The notes below the pieces were generated by a model that ran no database searches, was not told the DNA's origin, and worked only from the letters and a program-made list of their open reading frames with translations. 64,000 bases of DNA from Haliclona indistincta (taxonomy: Eukaryota; Porifera; Demospongiae; Haplosclerida; Chalinidae), in assembly GCA_964017065.1 (NCBI GenBank), contig OZ024790.1, forward strand, positions 9,684,403 through 9,748,402. Direction: 5' to 3'. The position numbers and the translations under genes are program-made. This document shows positions 61,376 to 64,000 of the stretch, piece after piece (the first letter of the stretch is position 1; every line of letters begins with the position of its first letter).

Positions 61376-63035
61376 GCAATATTTGTGGTATCTCGAGTGT
61401 TTCTTTCCTGCAACTGAGCTCTTCTGAGTGGGCGGTAACCTGGCATTGACCATGAATATCATGAATATTAACAATGTGTGCTAGACCCTCTTTCGATGCG
61501 CTTCAACCCACATTGTCAATAATTCGCTCGCATTGTCCTATAGCTCACTAGACTAGGTTCTCTCTGGCTCACCCCTAGAAAGAAATATGACTTTCATTAA
61601 GATTTCATTAGCATAGTTGTAGCCATTGCATATATTTATTACCAGGAGCATATCAAGCTGTAAGGGAGCATGCAACTCCACATATCATAACATTATGGCA
61701 AAATCCAAACCGTTTCCTTTATGGTGAACACAGTGCTGAGCAGACACAGAAACCATGAAATCCAGCCAAGGGTGATTTTTTTGTGCATGTTTTATAGGTA
61801 TAGCCAGTAGCACATAAAAGAAGGAGCAGGTAACCACAAATGGTTTGGTCAAACCATCCTCGAGATCTACTGTACATTATACCTTATTTGGAATTTGCTA
61901 TCATAGTAAGGTTTAATTTCTTCACTATGCAAGCATGAAGCAGCAAACTAATGGCTGTTACAGCGTTGGTGTTGGTGCGTGTATAGCCACGGTGTAAAAA
62001 CGAATGAATTATGACCTATAGCTCATTTTACATACTCGATTCTATGCGATTGCTGATTGCTATGCAAGCTTCTTTTGTGATTGGCCTCAGACGCAAGCAT
62101 GGGTTCTTGATATTCAGCTCGGAATGTACAATTCATGGTTAGGTGTACAATTTCAGTGTTTCTACTTTGTATCTACACTAAGCTTTAAAACTACTGCAGA
62201 AGAACAGCCTTTGACATCTCTATTGCTGGGGGTTTGGTGGGTTCGGACGAACCGCCCAGGCTACCCAACAGTCCGCTTGAAGTCTTCAGAAAATTACTAT
62301 ACTGGCTACTTTTGACTCTACAAATCACTGTTGCTAGAGTAGAAGACTGCAGTAATACTGTACAGCGGCTAGCTTTCTAGTTGCATTCACGATACGCGGT
62401 CGCGAGTAACCACGGCCATGCCTCCACAATCAAGGCGTGGCCACATGTGTAGATCGATAGCGTAAATATGGGACATAGAATTCAGAAAGAACGTGAAAGA
62501 TAACGAGCACCAAGTTCTTGTCACAACATTGAGATGAAATTTTTGAATCAATTGACATGCCCTAATGAATAATTAATTCGCTAAAAATATTCGGCTTCGC
62601 GCCGCAACAAAGAACCCCCCTCTAAAAATCCTGGCTACAGCCTTGCTTTACACCATTGTAGCGCATTTCATCATGACACAGTGTTTGAATATTTTTGTGG
62701 ACAGACTCATGAATAATTAATTACTAATGGGTACCTGCTTGCTGTGAAGTTACGTGTAGGTTATATCCCGTGGGAAAGGGTGCGCTTCCGAGACTTTACG
62801 AGAGCGCTAGCCCTTTCTCGAGGGATATAATGAGTCATACGTCCCGCTAACATGTGATATAACTTACTTGTACCATGCTAAAGGCTGTTCTGATCTTGGG
62901 CACGTGACGCGGAGGGAAATACGATCCGTTCTTTCCCTCAAATAGCGCAATCTGATTGGTCAGAATAGACTTAGTATGGTATAACAATAATTACTTAAGT
63001 TACACTGATGTATTTTCATCTTTTTCCAACTTCAG
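61376..63035. other. No gene identified; one palindromic repeat
   Basis: Mostly unique AT-rich DNA. GGTTATATCCCGTGGGAAAG at about 62759 faces CTTTCTCGAGGGATATAA at about 62813, a hairpin of the same style as the GCGC-core repeats. It ends in the acceptor CCAACTTCAG of the GTPase exon. Confidence 0.5.
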
Positions 63036-64000
63036 ATGACCAAGAGACCTACACAAAACTAGTACAGAGGGCAATGAGAGATGGGGTTACTCTAGTTCTC
63101 ATCATTAAAGCTCTTATTATTGGTCCTCCTGGTGTGGGCAAGACCGGCATCAGACATCTTCTTCTTGGCCTACCACCACCTCCTAAGAGGAGCAGCACAC
63201 TGTTAGCAACACGAGCAACCAGAGCCATCTCTTTCTACCGCATTAAAGCCGATGGCAGTGGAGTCGTTACATGGACTGAGCTTGATGACGATACATACCT
63301 CAAATACATCGCAGAGGAGGTGAAGATGATTGAGCTGAATCCATCCCATGCTGTTCCTCCTCAACCAGCCACCAGCACCACTACTGCAACCACTGAGATC
63401 TGTGGACAAGAGGAATCTGATGAGGATTACACTCCCCCAGTAGATCACACTCCTCCAGTGCAATTACTAGCTATTCCACTAGTCTCTAATTCATCATCGG
63501 AAGAAGAGAGTGACGATGATGATCCTTTTGTTCCTCCTAAAATGGAAGGCATAGCTTCAGATATTGTCAAAAAGCTTGTGATGGACCCTGATATTTCAAA
63601 AGAAGAAGAGAAAATGAGGACCTTTGTCCACTTGATCGACTCTGGTGGGCAGCCATCATTCATCAGCCTTGTACCTGCATTTGTCAGGGGTAGCACGGTC
63701 AACATAGTAGCCTCAAAGCTCAACCACTCTATCAATGATAAACTCGAGTACGAGTATGTGAAGAACGACCGACATCTTCGCAAGCCAACAAAACTAGACA
63801 AATCTCAACTTGAAGAAATTGAAGAACTCATTCGTATTCTATCATCTGTCAAGCACTCAAAGGAAGGCTGTGGCCAAGGCTCATCGGAGCCAAAGTTTCT
63901 CTTGATCGGTACTCACGCTGACAAGCACCGACGATTGTTTGATGAAACGCTGTCTGGAAAAAATCGATGGCTGAAAAAGAGTCTTGGTGAGCTGAGGTCA
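63036..64000 (+). CDS. Roc/Ras-like GTPase exon of a second Roco-type protein (cut by window end)
   Basis: The exon starts after CCAACTTCAG in phase 1 and stays open to the window end. The P-loop is GPPGVGKTG, followed by LLLGLPPPPKRSSTLLATRA, an acidic and Pro/Ser-rich insert (SSSEEESDDDDPFVPP), the switch motif HLIDSGGQPSF and a G4-like LLIGTHADKH. These are the motifs of a Roc-type GTPase, but the sequence around them differs strongly from the two Roco genes upstream, so it is another subfamily. The 5' exons should lie before 63036 and the rest beyond 64000. Whether COR, ankyrin or death domains follow cannot be seen. Confidence 0.8.

Overview
The window looks like a piece of an animal nuclear genome, most probably a marine sponge or another early-branching metazoan. 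Genes are split by GT-AG introns. The proteins combine ankyrin, TPR, Roc-COR GTPase and death domains, a mixture known from large sponge and cnidarian gene families. One gene is a clear FRMD4-type FERM protein, which is metazoan. I cannot name the species from sequence alone. Intergenic and intronic DNA is filled with small inverted-repeat transposons, microsatellites and minisatellites.

Layout. About 1.3-7.6 kb (+): an ankyrin / Roc-COR GTPase / double death-domain gene, followed by a fragment of a GH31 glucosidase exon. 8.5-15.0 kb (-): an HELZ2-like CCCH zinc-finger RNA helicase whose exons run in compatible phase into a cassette of two death domains, which may be one helicase/death-domain fusion. 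15.4-20.95 kb (-): a decayed GH31 glucosidase. 21.1-35.9 kb (+): a 13-exon gene predicted to encode about 2,106 residues (TPR, ankyrin-like, TPR, ankyrin-like, Roc-COR, death, death), diverging from the GH31 gene. 36.3-41.1 kb (+): a second, inverted GH31 copy, also decayed. 41.6-53.8 kb (+): the FERM part of an FRMD4-like gene. 54-62.9 kb: a transposon zone with a broken hAT transposase and a broken Ty3/gypsy integrase. 63.0-64.0 kb (+): the first visible exon of another Roc-type GTPase, cut by the window edge.

How it fits together. Two Roco genes and the helicase gene share one C-terminal exon cassette (Cys-rich tail, death domain, two short linker exons, death domain) with the same intron phases. 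Roco-to-GH31 gene order recurs, so the locus grew by segmental duplication and inversion. Death-fold domains attached to a nucleotide switch (Roco) or to an RNA helicase suggest intracellular signalling or innate-immunity-type receptors. That role is inference from domain content only.

The most unusual items are the predicted helicase/death-domain fusion, the internally duplicated TPR-ankyrin-Roco-death protein, the twin GH31 pseudogenes with independent lesions, a chain of TTAA-bounded elements sharing junctions inside one FRMD4 intron, and CT microsatellites placed directly at 3' splice sites. All gene models were built by eye from splice sites, phase and homology between copies. No alignment or database search was run.
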